Notes: generated by a model not told the origin, from the letters alone. DNA of 33,888 bases from Rhodoferax sp. (GCA_013791765.1 VMTC01000108.1:1-33888); one strand, 5' to 3'. Counted from the first letter of the stretch, positions 24,903-33,752 are shown. Numbers and translations: made by a program.

Positions 24903-26414
24903 GTGATCTCTGAACTCGAATTTAAAAGCCTGAGCGCCCAAGGCTACAACCGCATTCCCTTGCTGGCAGAAGCCTTTGCCGATCTGGAAACCCCCTTGTC
25001 GCTGTACCTCAAGCTGGCGTATTCCAAAGACAGCGGCAAGTACAGTTTTTTGCTGGAGTCGGTGGTCGGTGGCGAACGCTTTGGCCGTTACAGCTTCATC
25101 GGCCTGCCGGCGCGCACGCTCCTACGCTCCATGGGCTTTGGCATTGACGCCCGTACCGAAGTGGTGACCGATGGCGTGGTGGTGGAGACCTCACACGCCA
25201 ACCCGCTGGATTTCATCTCGGAGTACCAAAAACGCCTCAAGGTGGCGCTGCGCCCCGGTTTGCCGCGCTTTTGCGGTGGTCTGGCGGGCTACTTTGGCTA
25301 CGACGCGGTGCGCTATATTGAGAAAAAATTGGAGGCATCGTGCCCGCCCGATACCCTGGGTTGCCCCGATATTTTGCTGTTGCAGTGCGAGGAGCTGGCC
25401 GTCATCGACAACTTGTCTGGCAAGCTGTATTTGATCGTCTATGCCGACCCGGCCCACCCTGAAGCCTACGCCAATGCCAAGAAGCGATTGCGCGAGCTCA
25501 AGGAGCAGCTCAAATACTCGGTCAGCGCACCCATGGTCAAACCGACGCAAAGCTACCCCATAGAGCGCGACTTTGCCAAGGCCGATTACCTGGCCGCGGT
25601 GGAACGCGCCAAGGCACTGATTGCCGGGGGCGACTTCATGCAGGTGCAGGTCGGTCAGCGCATCAAGAAACGCTATACCGAGTCGCCCTTAAGCCTGTAC
25701 CGGGCGCTGCGCGCGCTCAACCCCAGCCCCTACATGTATTACTACCACTTTGGCGACTTTCATGTGGTCGGGGCGTCGCCCGAGATTTTGGTGCGCCAGG
25801 AGCAGATCAGCAACGACGGGCAGACCGAACAAAAGATCACCATCCGCCCGCTGGCGGGTACTCGGCCTCGTGGCGCCACGCCCGAAAAGGACAAGGAGGC
25901 CGAGGTTGAATTGCTGGGCGACCCCAAAGAACGCGCCGAGCACGTGATGCTGATCGATCTGGCGCGCAATGACATTGGCCGCATTGCCAAAATCGGCAGC
26001 GTGAAGGTCACGGAAGCCTTCAGCGTGGAACGCTACAGCCATGTCATGCACATTGTGAGCAATGTGGAGGGCACGCTGCTCGAGGGCATGAGCAGCATGG
26101 ACGTGCTCAAAGCCACCTTCCCGGCAGGCACCTTGACCGGTGCACCCAAGGTGCACGCCATGGAGCTGATCGACCAACTCGAGCCGACCAAGCGCGGGCT
26201 CTATGGTGGTGCTTGCGGTTACCTGAGTTATGCCGGCGACATGGATGTGGCGATTGCCATTCGCACCGGCATCATCAAGGACCAGGTGCTTTATGTGCAG
26301 GCTGCGGCCGGCATCGTGGCCGATTCGGTGCCCGAGCTGGAGTGGAAAGAGACCGAGGCCAAGGCGCGCGCGCTTCTAAGGGCGGCGGAGTTGGTGGAGG
26401 AGGGCCTGGAGTGA
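24903..26414 (+). CDS. trpE: Anthranilate synthase component I
   Basis: A 503-residue enzyme that converts chorismate to anthranilate with ammonia supplied by TrpG, the first step of tryptophan synthesis. The N-terminal LLES (FLLESVVGG) and the NPSPYM motif form the tryptophan feedback site, so the enzyme should be inhibited by tryptophan. Catalytic-domain motifs include ASPEILVR, LIDLARNDIGR and FPAGTLTGAPKVHAMELID. The start is GTG 24903, preceded by only weak ribosome-binding sequence. Its TGA overlaps the GTG of a diguanylate cyclase gene, and trpG comes only after that gene. Confidence 0.95.
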   Translation: MISELEFKSLSAQGYNRIPLLAEAFADLETPLSLYLKLAYSKDSGKYSFLLESVVGGERFGRYSFIGLPARTLLRSMGFGIDARTEVVTDGVVVETSHANPLDFISEYQKRLKVALRPGLPRFCGGLAGYFGYDAVRYIEKKLEASCPPDTLGCPDILLLQCEELAVIDNLSGKLYLIVYADPAHPEAYANAKKRLRELKEQLKYSVSAPMVKPTQSYPIERDFAKADYLAAVERAKALIAGGDFMQVQVGQRIKKRYTESPLSLYRALRALNPSPYMYYYHFGDFHVVGASPEILVRQEQISNDGQTEQKITIRPLAGTRPRGATPEKDKEAEVELLGDPKERAEHVMLIDLARNDIGRIAKIGSVKVTEAFSVERYSHVMHIVSNVEGTLLEGMSSMDVLKATFPAGTLTGAPKVHAMELIDQLEPTKRGLYGGACGYLSYAGDMDVAIAIRTGIIKDQVLYVQAAAGIVADSVPELEWKETEAKARALLRAAELVEEGLE

Positions 26415-28687
26415 GGCACTTGGCACCCCAATGGCGGCCGTGGCTGCTGTTGGCCTTGTGTTTGGGCGGCTTGGGTACCTACCTGGCCGTGAATCTGGCG
26501 CGCGACCGCACGCAGATTGCCGTGGCGGAGCAGGAGCGGCTGAGCGCACAGTCGAGAGTGATTGAAGTCAACTTGACGCGTCAGCTCCGCGCCATCAACC
26601 TTGCGCTGGAATCGATCATCACTGATCTGCCCTATTGGGCGGGTCAGCCCGACGGCAAGGCACGCGCCATCCACCAGATCAAGAGCATGGAGGCGTCCAT
26701 GCCGTCGGTGCGCACTCTGTTGGTGCTGGATGCCAACGGGACAGTCATCCAGTCTAGCCGTGCACAGCTGATGGGGCTCAATTTTTCCCAACGTGACTAT
26801 TTCCAGGCACCCTTGCGCTCATTGAATGCCCAAGCCCTTCATGTCAGTGCGCCGTTCAAGTCGGTAATGAATGTCTTCAGCGTTGCCTTGAGTCGCACCG
26901 TGCTCAATGCCAATGGCGGTTTTGGCGGCGCGGTGGTGGCGAACGTGGAGCCGGCCGATATCGAAATATTGCTCAATTCGGTGCGCTACGTCGACGACAT
27001 GCGCTCGATGCTGGTGCATGGGGATGGAACGATATTTGTCAGCCAACCTGCGTTGGACAATGTGATCGGCAAGAATGTGTCTTTGCCGGGTTCCTTTGTC
27101 AGGCAGCATCTGCAGAGCCAACGCCCGGTCAACCATTTCGAGGGCATCACCCAATCCACCGGGGACAAGCGCTTCGTGGTTCTGCGAACCATTCAACCCA
27201 CTGACCTGGCTATGAATAAACCGCTGGTCGTGTCGCTCAGCCGTGAGTCGCGCGCCTTGTTTACCTATTGGCAGCGCGATGCCAGAAACCAGCTGCTCGC
27301 GTTTGGGTTGCTGGCCCTGCTCAGCAGCTGGGGCCTGTGGTTTTATCGCCGTCAACGCCTGCAGCGGCGCCTGAGTCAGCAAAGGCTCAAATTGGCAACC
27401 GAAGCGGCCGGGGTCGGCATCTGGGAGTTCGACCTGAAGTCCCGGCGCTACCACTGGGACAGCGCCATGTTTGAGCTGTTCGGGCTCAAACCCCGTCTGA
27501 CCAATGAGCGCAACGACGACTGGCATCAGCTCCTGCTGCCGGGTGAACTCGCGCGGGTCAAGGCGGCCACTCGCGCGGTGCTCAAGCGCCGCGAAGCCTT
27601 CAATTTGACGTTCCAGATCCGGCGCCAGGACGGCGAGCTGCGCTTCATGCGCAACCGCGCGACGCTGCATCGCGATGAGCGGGGCGCGCCCAGTCGGCTG
27701 ATTGGCACGGCCGAGGACGTGACCGAGCGCAAGCTGCGCGAAGCTGATTTGCGCATTGCAGCGGCCGCCTTTGAATGCCAGGAATCCATCATGGTCACCG
27801 ACGCGAACCAGACAACTTTGCGCGTCAACCAGGCTTTTACGGCGCTGTTTGGCTACTCGGCCGAGGAAGCCGTGGGTCGCACGCCACGGATCTTGCAGTC
27901 GGGCCGGCAGGACCCGGCCTATTACGCCGCTATGTGGGGCGGCATCAAGCGCAGCGGGGCCTGGCAGGGGGAAATCTGGGACCGACACAAGAACGGGCGG
28001 CACTTTCCAGTTTGGCTCAGCATCACAGCGGTCAGTGGCGATGACGGTCTTGTCAGCCATTACGTGGCCACCCACACCGACATCACGCTGCGTAAGGCGG
28101 CTGAAGAAGAGATCAAGCAGCTGGCTTTTTACGACCCCTTGACGGGCCTACCGAATCGGCGTTTGCTGCAAGACCGGTTGCATCAGGCGATGAGCCAGGC
28201 CAAGCGCGAGCGCAGCCGCCTGGGGCTTTTGTTCCTGGATCTGGATAAGTTCAAGCCGGTCAACGATACCTTTGGTCACGGCGTCGGTGACGAACTGCTG
28301 CGGGCCGTGGCGCAGCGCCTGCAGGCCTGCGTGCGCGAGTCAGACACGGTGGCGCGTGTTGGCGGCGACGAGTTCGTGCTGCTGTTGCCGGTTATTGAAG
28401 CCGCCATCGATGCCAGCGCGGTTGCCCGCAAGATTCACGACGCTTTGATGGCGCCCTTCACTTTGTCACAAGGGCAAAGCGTGCACATGTCGGCCAGTAC
28501 CGGCATCGCTATTTACCCGGAACACGGCAGTGATGAGGCTGAGTTGACGCAACACGCGGATGCTGCCATGTACGAGGCCAAGGCGGGCGGGCGCGACCGC
28601 TTTGCGGTGTACGCGCCAAAGTTTGAGCCTGCCAATGCGCCATCAGGCGCCGATGCTGGCCCCGCTGACACGCCGGGAACGCCATGA
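26411..28687 (+). CDS. Membrane-bound PAS-PAS-GGDEF diguanylate cyclase
   Basis: A 758-residue sensor enzyme that should make cyclic di-GMP. Layout: membrane segment near 12-30, periplasmic sensor domain (about 31-290), second membrane segment about 294-312, PAS domain about 330-445 (AAGVGIWEFDLKSRRYHWDS), second PAS about 450-570 (ECQESIMVTDANQTTLRVNQ), then GGDEF. The active motif GGDEF at 651-655 is intact, and the inhibitory site RESD (642-645) lies at the standard distance upstream. No EAL domain. I choose GTG 26411, which overlaps the trpE stop as GTGA; the frame open back to 26213 lies inside trpE. Being inside a trp operon is unusual. Confidence 0.9.
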   Translation: MRHLAPQWRPWLLLALCLGGLGTYLAVNLARDRTQIAVAEQERLSAQSRVIEVNLTRQLRAINLALESIITDLPYWAGQPDGKARAIHQIKSMEASMPSVRTLLVLDANGTVIQSSRAQLMGLNFSQRDYFQAPLRSLNAQALHVSAPFKSVMNVFSVALSRTVLNANGGFGGAVVANVEPADIEILLNSVRYVDDMRSMLVHGDGTIFVSQPALDNVIGKNVSLPGSFVRQHLQSQRPVNHFEGITQSTGDKRFVVLRTIQPTDLAMNKPLVVSLSRESRALFTYWQRDARNQLLAFGLLALLSSWGLWFYRRQRLQRRLSQQRLKLATEAAGVGIWEFDLKSRRYHWDSAMFELFGLKPRLTNERNDDWHQLLLPGELARVKAATRAVLKRREAFNLTFQIRRQDGELRFMRNRATLHRDERGAPSRLIGTAEDVTERKLREADLRIAAAAFECQESIMVTDANQTTLRVNQAFTALFGYSAEEAVGRTPRILQSGRQDPAYYAAMWGGIKRSGAWQGEIWDRHKNGRHFPVWLSITAVSGDDGLVSHYVATHTDITLRKAAEEEIKQLAFYDPLTGLPNRRLLQDRLHQAMSQAKRERSRLGLLFLDLDKFKPVNDTFGHGVGDELLRAVAQRLQACVRESDTVARVGGDEFVLLLPVIEAAIDASAVARKIHDALMAPFTLSQGQSVHMSASTGIAIYPEHGSDEAELTQHADAAMYEAKAGGRDRFAVYAPKFEPANAPSGADAGPADTPGTP

Positions 28688-28706
28688 CTATTGAACGGAC
28701 AGCCCC

Positions 28707-29366
28707 ATGAAACTCTTGATGATCGACAACTACGACAGCTTCACCTACAACATCGTGCAGTACCTGGGCGAGCTGGGGGCAGAGGTGACGGTGGCGCGCA
28801 ACGATGAAATCACGCTGGCTGAGATAGACGCGCGCCTCACGGCGGGGCAACTGGACCGGCTGGTCATTTCACCCGGCCCGTGCTCGCCGGCTGAAGCGGG
28901 TATTTCGGTGGCGGCGATACAGCACTTTGCCGGCAAGCTGCCTATTTTGGGCGTTTGCCTGGGGCATCAAGCGATTGGCGCGGCCTTTGGCGGCAAGATC
29001 ATCCGGGCGCAGCAGCTGATGCACGGCAAGACTTCAGTGATTACCACCACGCAGGAGGGCGTTTTTGCGGGCTTGCCCCAGCAATTCACGGTCAACCGCT
29101 ACCACTCGCTCTCAATCGAGCGCGTCACTTGTCCGCCCTGCTTGAAAATCACCGCCTGGACCGATGACGGCGAAATCATGGGCATCAAGCACAGCAGCCT
29201 GGACATTGAAGGTGTGCAGTTTCATCCCGAGAGCATCCTGACCGAGCATGGGCATGCGATGCTGAAGAACTTCCTGAGACCTCGCGGGACAGACCGCAGT
29301 GACGCGAAGCGCACAAGCTCTGTCCCCGACACCTTGTCGGATGTCGGAAGTTCACCTCGCGACTAG
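28707..29366 (+). CDS. trpG: Anthranilate synthase component II (glutamine amidotransferase)
   Basis: A 219-residue class I glutamine amidotransferase that releases ammonia from glutamine for TrpE. The triad is visible: Cys84 in GVCLGHQ, and His173 and Glu175 in HPES. The oxyanion segment [11 protein letters not shown] is also intact. TrpG proteins usually end soon after LKNFL (here 186-190). Residues 191-219 are extra and are encoded by the GGGACAGA/TCTGTCCC repeat plus a further hairpin. The TAG stop lies just before another dispersed repeat. It follows the diguanylate cyclase by 19 bp. Confidence 0.93.
   Translation: MKLLMIDNYDSFTYNIVQYLGELGAEVTVARNDEITLAEIDARLTAGQLDRLVISPGPCSPAEAGISVAAIQHFAGKLPILGVCLGHQAIGAAFGGKIIRAQQLMHGKTSVITTTQEGVFAGLPQQFTVNRYHSLSIERVTCPPCLKITAWTDDGEIMGIKHSSLDIEGVQFHPESILTEHGHAMLKNFLRPRGTDRSDAKRTSSVPDTLSDVGSSPRD
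29286..29326. repeat. trpG: GGGACAGA/TCTGTCCC repeat, copy B (extends trpG)
   Basis: An inverted repeat with 8-bp ends GGGACAGA (29286-29293) and TCTGTCCC (29319-29326) around a partly shared core; 29290-29327 matches copy A at 18551-18588. A second hairpin, CCGACA/TGTCGG, follows at 29326-29340. Both are translated as the TrpG tail. Confidence 0.7.
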
Positions 29367-29367
29367 T

Positions 29368-29428
29368 ATTTACTCTCTATTAGATAGCTGCTCACGCTTA
29401 TTCCATAAGGGCTAGAGGCCAAAATGAC
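29368..29428 (+). repeat. Dispersed short repeat, copy 6 (reference copy)
   Basis: This copy gives the clearest layout: TTTACTCTCTATTAG, ATAGCTGC, a CACGCTTATTCCATAAG middle, then GGGCTAGAGGCCAAAATGAC. It spans from just after the trpG stop into the first codons of ltaE. AGAGG sits 6 nt before the ltaE ATG and could serve as its ribosome-binding site. Confidence 0.65.
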
Positions 29429-30491
29429 TCAAAAACACAATGAAATTAATGTCGACCTTCGCAGCGACACCGTGACGCAGCCAACACCCGCCATGCGCGC
29501 AGCCATGCTGGCAGCGCCCGTGGGTGACGACGTGTTTGGCGACGACCCCAGCGTCAACACCTTGCAGGACAAGCTGGCGGCGCTGCTGGGCTTTGAGGCG
29601 GCGCTGTTTGTGCCGACCGGCACGCAGAGCAATTTGTGCGCGATCCTGGCGCATTGCCAGCGCGGTGACGAATATATCGTGGGGCAATACGCGCATTGCT
29701 ACCGCTGGGAGGGCGGTGGCGCGGCGGTGTTTGGCAGCGTGCAGCCGCAGCCTCTGAACCACCAGCCTGATGGCACTTTGCTGCTGGCCGATATTGAAGA
29801 AGCCATCAAGCCCGACGACGAGCACTTTGCCCGTACCCGGCTGCTGGCGCTGGAAAACACGCTGGGGGGTAAGTTGTTGCCTTTTGACTATGTGCAGCAA
29901 GCCACCGACATGGCGGCCCGCCGCGGTCTGGCCCGGCATCTGGATGGCGCGCGCCTGTTCAATGCCGCGGTGGCGCAAGCGGCCGCTCAAGGCACGGACG
30001 CACTTCTGGAGGCGCGCCGTATTGCCCAGTGTTTTGACAGTGTGTCGGTTTGCCTGAGCAAGGGTCTGGGCGCGCCGGTCGGCTCGGTCTTGTGCGGCAG
30101 CCGGGACTTCATCGCACGCGCGCACCGCATCCGCAAAATGGCGGGCGGCGGCATGCGCCAGTCGGGTCTGCTGGCGGCGGCGGGCAGCTACGCGCTGGCG
30201 CATCACGTGGCCCGGCTGGCCGATGACCACGCGCTCATTCAACGGCTGGCTGAGGGCCTGGGCAAGCTGGCCGGCCTGGTCGTGGAGCCGCCACAGACCA
30301 ACATCTTGTTTGTCGATCTGGTAGGCGATGCCAAAGCGCGCGCAGCGGAGTTGATCCCGTACCTGGCGGCACGCGGCATTGGGGTTACCGGCTTGTACCG
30401 CCTGCGCTTTGTGACGCATCTGGATGTCGATGCGCCGGGGATTGAGCGCACCGTGGCGGCGATGCGAGATTTCTTGGCGGGCGAGCCCTGA
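29424..30491 (+). CDS. ltaE: Low-specificity L-threonine aldolase
   Basis: A 355-residue PLP enzyme that cleaves L-threonine or allo-threonine to glycine and acetaldehyde. Motifs: LRSDTVTQPT at the start, GDDVFGDDPSVN, HLDGARLFNAAVA and SVCLSKGLGAPVGS with the PLP lysine at 213. The ATG at 29424 lies at the right edge of a dispersed repeat, which also provides AGAGG upstream. It sits between trpG and trpD, where I know no conserved aldolase, so co-expression with tryptophan genes is inferred from position only. The TGA stop overlaps the remnant that follows. Confidence 0.9.
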   Translation: MTQKHNEINVDLRSDTVTQPTPAMRAAMLAAPVGDDVFGDDPSVNTLQDKLAALLGFEAALFVPTGTQSNLCAILAHCQRGDEYIVGQYAHCYRWEGGGAAVFGSVQPQPLNHQPDGTLLLADIEEAIKPDDEHFARTRLLALENTLGGKLLPFDYVQQATDMAARRGLARHLDGARLFNAAVAQAAAQGTDALLEARRIAQCFDSVSVCLSKGLGAPVGSVLCGSRDFIARAHRIRKMAGGGMRQSGLLAAAGSYALAHHVARLADDHALIQRLAEGLGKLAGLVVEPPQTNILFVDLVGDAKARAAELIPYLAARGIGVTGLYRLRFVTHLDVDAPGIERTVAAMRDFLAGEP

Positions 30492-30603
30492 GTCGCTGGA
30501 TCTGCTCACGTTCTTGCTGCTCGGGCTGGTCTTCAAATTCAACAGTCTGTGGGTCAACCTGGGCTACGCCGCACTGGGCCTGACCGACAATCCACTACCG
30601 TAA
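30490..30603 (+). pseudogene. C-terminal membrane-protein remnant (possibly LysE/RhtB-like)
   Basis: A 37-codon frame with a hydrophobic stretch (LTFLLLGLVFKFNSLW) and a clean TAA, but no start and no upstream domain. It resembles the LGLVFNLNG-type segment of LysE/RhtB exporters that I recall, which is weak evidence. A deletion fusing the end of ltaE to the tail of a former gene is the simplest reading. Confidence 0.35.
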
Positions 30604-30664
30604 CACCTGGCGCGAACGAGCCCAACGGGGCTGCGTGAATCAACTTTCATTCCAACTCAAAATC

Positions 30665-31717
30665 ATGTCCAACACCCTCAAAATCACCCCGCAAGAGGCT
30701 CTCTTACGCACCATCGAGCACCGCGAGATTTTTCATGATGAGATGCTGCACATCATGCGCGGCATCATGAACGGTGAGTGGTCGCCGGTCATGATGGCCG
30801 CCTTGATCACAGGCCTGCGCGTCAAGAAGGAAACCATTGGCGAAATCACGGCCGCTGCGCAGGTGATGCGCGAGTTCTCCACCAAGGTCAACGTCGCCGA
30901 CATCCGCCATCTGGTGGACATTGTGGGCACCGGTGGTGACGGCGCGCACACCTTCAACATTTCAACCTGCGCCATGTTTGTGGCTGCTGCTGCCGGGGCC
31001 CGCGTCAGCAAGCACGGGGGCCGCAGCGTCAGCAGCAAGAGCGGCAGCGCCGACGTGATGGAGTCGCTGGGCATCAACATCAACTTGTCGCCCGAGGCGA
31101 TTGCCCGGTGCATTGACGAGGTGGGCGTCGGCTTCATGTTTGCGCCCAACCACCATCCGGCCATGAAAAACGTGGCACCGGTGCGCAAGGAGTTGGGCAT
31201 CAAGACCATCTTCAATCTGCTCGGGCCGTTGACCAACCCGGCCAGTGCACCCAATATCCTGATGGGCGTGTTTCACCCGGACTTGGTGGGCATTCAGGTG
31301 CGTGCGCTGCAGCGTTTGGGCGCCGAGCATGCGCTTGTGGTGTATGGCCAAGACGGCATGGACGAGGTGTCGCTGGGCGCAACCACGCTGGTGGGAGAAC
31401 TCAAAAACGGTGAAATCACCGAATATCAGATTCACCCGGAAGATTTCGGCATGGTCATGGCCAGCAACCGCGCCCTGAAGGTCGAGACGCCGGAGCAGTC
31501 CAAAGCCATGCTGCTGGGGGTGCTGGACAACGCGGCGGGCGCCGCCAAAGACATCGTGATTCTCAATGCCGGTGTGGCGCTGTATGCGGCCAATGTGGCG
31601 CCGACCATGCGCGCGGGCATTGACAAGGCCCGGGCTGCGATTGAATCGGGCGCCGCCAAATCAAAATTGGCGCAACTTGTTTCTATCTCCCAACAACTCA
31701 AAGGTGCAGCAAAGTGA
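30665..31717 (+). CDS. trpD: Anthranilate phosphoribosyltransferase
   Basis: A 350-residue enzyme that adds the phosphoribosyl group of PRPP to anthranilate. Motifs: [14 protein letters not shown] in the helical domain, the PRPP-binding [17 protein letters not shown], and [22 protein letters not shown] 30665 ([19 protein letters not shown]) matches the usual N-terminus; a GTG at 30635 with a GGGG stretch upstream would add ten residues. Its stop overlaps the trpC start (GTGA). Confidence 0.93.
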   Translation: MSNTLKITPQEALLRTIEHREIFHDEMLHIMRGIMNGEWSPVMMAALITGLRVKKETIGEITAAAQVMREFSTKVNVADIRHLVDIVGTGGDGAHTFNISTCAMFVAAAAGARVSKHGGRSVSSKSGSADVMESLGININLSPEAIARCIDEVGVGFMFAPNHHPAMKNVAPVRKELGIKTIFNLLGPLTNPASAPNILMGVFHPDLVGIQVRALQRLGAEHALVVYGQDGMDEVSLGATTLVGELKNGEITEYQIHPEDFGMVMASNRALKVETPEQSKAMLLGVLDNAAGAAKDIVILNAGVALYAANVAPTMRAGIDKARAAIESGAAKSKLAQLVSISQQLKGAAK

Positions 31718-32508
31718 GCGATATTCTGGAAAAAATCGTGGCGGTCAAGCGCCTGGAAGTGGCTGCAAATCTACGTCGCAAGCCCCTGGCCGTGATGCGC
31801 GCCGATGCCGAGTCGCGCGTGTTGACGCGCGATTTTTTGGCCGCGCTGCGTGCCAAGATCAGCGCGGGCCAACCTGCCGTGATTGCCGAGATCAAAAAAG
31901 CCAGCCCTTCCAAAGGGGTTCTGCGCGCGGATTTTATTCCTGCCGATATCGCGCAAGCCTATGCCGAGTGCGGCGCTGCGTGTTTGTCGGTGCTTACTGA
32001 CTCGCAGTTCTTTCAGGGCAGCATCGACGACCTCAAGCAGGCCCGGGCCTCCTGCCCCTTGCCGGTGCTGCGCAAAGACTTCATGGTGGACGCCTATCAA
32101 ATTTATGAATCCCGCGCCTGTGGGGCTGATGCGGTTCTGCTCATCGCCGCCATTCTGGATGACGCGCAAATGAAGGACTTTGAGGCCATTGCGCGCAGCC
32201 TGGACATGGCGGTGCTGGTGGAGGTGCATGACGCGGTTGAGTTGGCGCGCGCGCTCAAGCTCAAGACGCCTTTGATCGGCATCAACAACCGCAACCTTAA
32301 AACTTTTGAGGTCTCGCTCGACACCACCTTGGCACTCATGCGCGAACTGCCGGCGGACCGATTGCTGGTGTGCGAGAGTGGCATCCAGACCCGTGACGAC
32401 GTGCTGCGCATGGGGGCGGCCGGCGTCAATGCGTTTCTGGTGGGTGAGGCCTTCATGCGCGCGCCGGATCCCGGTGCGGCTTTGGCGGAGTTGTTTGCGC
32501 CAGCCTGA
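31714..32508 (+). CDS. trpC: Indole-3-glycerol phosphate synthase
   Basis: A 264-residue TIM-barrel enzyme that closes the indole ring of carboxyphenylaminodeoxyribulose phosphate. Motifs: [38 protein letters not shown] and [10 protein letters not shown]. The start is GTG 31714 inside the trpD stop overlap, with AAAGGTG upstream. trpF, trpB and trpA are not in the window and must lie elsewhere. ung starts one base after its stop. Confidence 0.95.
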   Translation: MSDILEKIVAVKRLEVAANLRRKPLAVMRADAESRVLTRDFLAALRAKISAGQPAVIAEIKKASPSKGVLRADFIPADIAQAYAECGAACLSVLTDSQFFQGSIDDLKQARASCPLPVLRKDFMVDAYQIYESRACGADAVLLIAAILDDAQMKDFEAIARSLDMAVLVEVHDAVELARALKLKTPLIGINNRNLKTFEVSLDTTLALMRELPADRLLVCESGIQTRDDVLRMGAAGVNAFLVGEAFMRAPDPGAALAELFAPA

Positions 32509-32509
32509 C

Positions 32510-33262
32510 ATGTTCACCAGCGACGCGCCCCATTTGACCGAGTGGGCGCCGAGGCACTGGCCGGTCGCCCCCGACTGGCAGCCCTTGGTGGAGCGTTTTC
32601 TGGCCAGCGAGGCGGGCCAGGACTTGACGCAATTCGTGCAAGCCCGACTCGCTGCTGGCGCCATCATTTACCCGCCGCAGCCCTTGCGGGCGCTGGCTTT
32701 GAGTGCGCTGGCGCAAGTCAAGGTCGTTATTTTGGGGCAGGACCCCTATCACGGCCCAGGTCAGGCCGAGGGTCTGGCGTTCTCGGTGGCGCCTGGCGTA
32801 AAACCACCGCCTTCACTGCGCAACATCTTTTTAGAGATCGCTCAAGAGCCCTTGCTGGGGTCAGGCACCGTGGCTCCGCGCCGTCACGGATCCCTGCTTG
32901 CCTGGGCGCAGCAGGGCGTTTTGCTGCTCAACACCTGCTTGAGCGTCGAGGCCGGTCAGCCCGCCAGCCATGCCCGGCGCGGCTGGGAGGCGCTGACTGA
33001 CGACGTCGTCAGGGCAGTTGCCGCAAAAGACACGCCGGTGGTGTTCCTGCTGTGGGGTGCGCATGCGCAGGCCAAACAGCCTCTGATCGCTGCGACAGCC
33101 AAGGCGGGCTCAGGCGCCAGGGCGGAGCATCTGGTTCTGACCGCCAACCATCCGTCGCCTCTGTCCGCCCGCCGCCCGCCGCAGCCTTTTATCGGCTGTG
33201 GCCACTTTGGTCTGACAAACGCCTATCTGCAGCAGCAGGGTGGCGACCCAATTGCCTGGTAA
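32510..33262 (+). CDS. ung: Uracil-DNA glycosylase
   Basis: A 250-residue family 1 glycosylase that removes uracil from DNA in base-excision repair. Motifs: ILGQDPYHGPGQAEGLAFSV (catalytic Asp78 in GQDPYH), LLNTCLSVEAGQPASH and NHPSPLSARR. ATG 32510 follows the trpC stop by one base, so the gene is probably read as the last cistron of the trp operon. Earlier in-frame codons lie inside trpC and are not used. Confidence 0.95.
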   Translation: MFTSDAPHLTEWAPRHWPVAPDWQPLVERFLASEAGQDLTQFVQARLAAGAIIYPPQPLRALALSALAQVKVVILGQDPYHGPGQAEGLAFSVAPGVKPPPSLRNIFLEIAQEPLLGSGTVAPRRHGSLLAWAQQGVLLLNTCLSVEAGQPASHARRGWEALTDDVVRAVAAKDTPVVFLLWGAHAQAKQPLIAATAKAGSGARAEHLVLTANHPSPLSARRPPQPFIGCGHFGLTNAYLQQQGGDPIAW

Positions 33263-33304
33263 AAAAAGTTATTCGCTTAAGTTTGCGTTCAAGTCTTTTC
33301 TTCG

Positions 33305-33313
33305 TGGCATAAT
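33305..33313 (+). promoter_or_regulatory. Promoter -10 for the tRNA-tuf unit
   Basis: TGGCATAAT is an extended -10 fifteen bases before tRNA-Tyr. TTGCGT at 33283-33288 is a possible -35 but with a long 19-bp spacer. It lies just after ung, in a gap with no T-tract terminator beyond the A-run at 33261. Confidence 0.5.
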
Positions 33314-33327
33314 TCGTGGTTCACCAA

Positions 33328-33413
33328 GGAGAGGTGGCCGAGTGGTTAATGGCAGCAGACTGTAAATCTGCCCTCTTACGAGTACGATGGTTCGAATCCA
33401 TCCCTCTCCACCA
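33328..33413 (+). tRNA. tRNA-Tyr (GTA)
   Basis: An 86-nt class II tRNA with a long variable arm. Acceptor GGAGAGG pairs with CCTCTCC, anticodon loop CTGTAAA gives GTA (33362-33364), T-arm contains GGTTCGAATCC, and CCA is encoded. First of three tRNAs before tuf, the usual betaproteobacterial order. Confidence 0.97.
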
Positions 33414-33499
33414 GTGATAATTGAACATTGGTTCGCCGTCGCAGTGCGTGGTCATGTGTTAGCGGGGACGCTGCAGCGGCTGCTTGTTTGCAGGCTTAT

Positions 33500-33573
33500 G
33501 CGGGGTTCGTATAGTGGTAATACCTTAGCCTTCCAAGCTAAAGCGAGGAGTTCGATTCTCCTACCCCGCTCCA
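33500..33573 (+). tRNA. tRNA-Gly (TCC)
   Basis: 74 nt. Acceptor GCGGGGT pairs with ACCCCGC, anticodon loop CTTCCAA gives TCC (33532-33534), T-arm has AGTTCGATTCT, and CCA is encoded. Confidence 0.97.
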
Positions 33574-33635
33574 AATTTGACGTGCTGAGATGGTTATTTA
33601 GTTTCAGGTTGATCTGCAGTTGGCAGGTCACTCAA

Positions 33636-33710
33636 GCCCATTTGGCTCAGTGGCAGAGCACCCCCTTGGTAAGGGGGAGGTCCCGGGTCCGATTCCCGGA
33701 ATGGGCACCA
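33636..33710 (+). tRNA. tRNA-Thr (GGT)
   Basis: 75 nt. Acceptor GCCCATT pairs with AATGGGC, anticodon loop TTGGTAA on a CCCCC/GGGGG stem gives GGT (33668-33670), T-arm has GGGTCCGATTCCC, and CCA is encoded. tuf starts 42 bp downstream. Confidence 0.97.
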
Positions 33711-33752
33711 TGATTTTTGATTTGACAGTCCTTTATTTTTCGGAGTCTGAAA

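Noticed and set aside
32306-32509. Upstream extension of ung
   Set aside because: Lies fully inside trpC in another frame; the ATG at 32510 matches known Ung N-termini.
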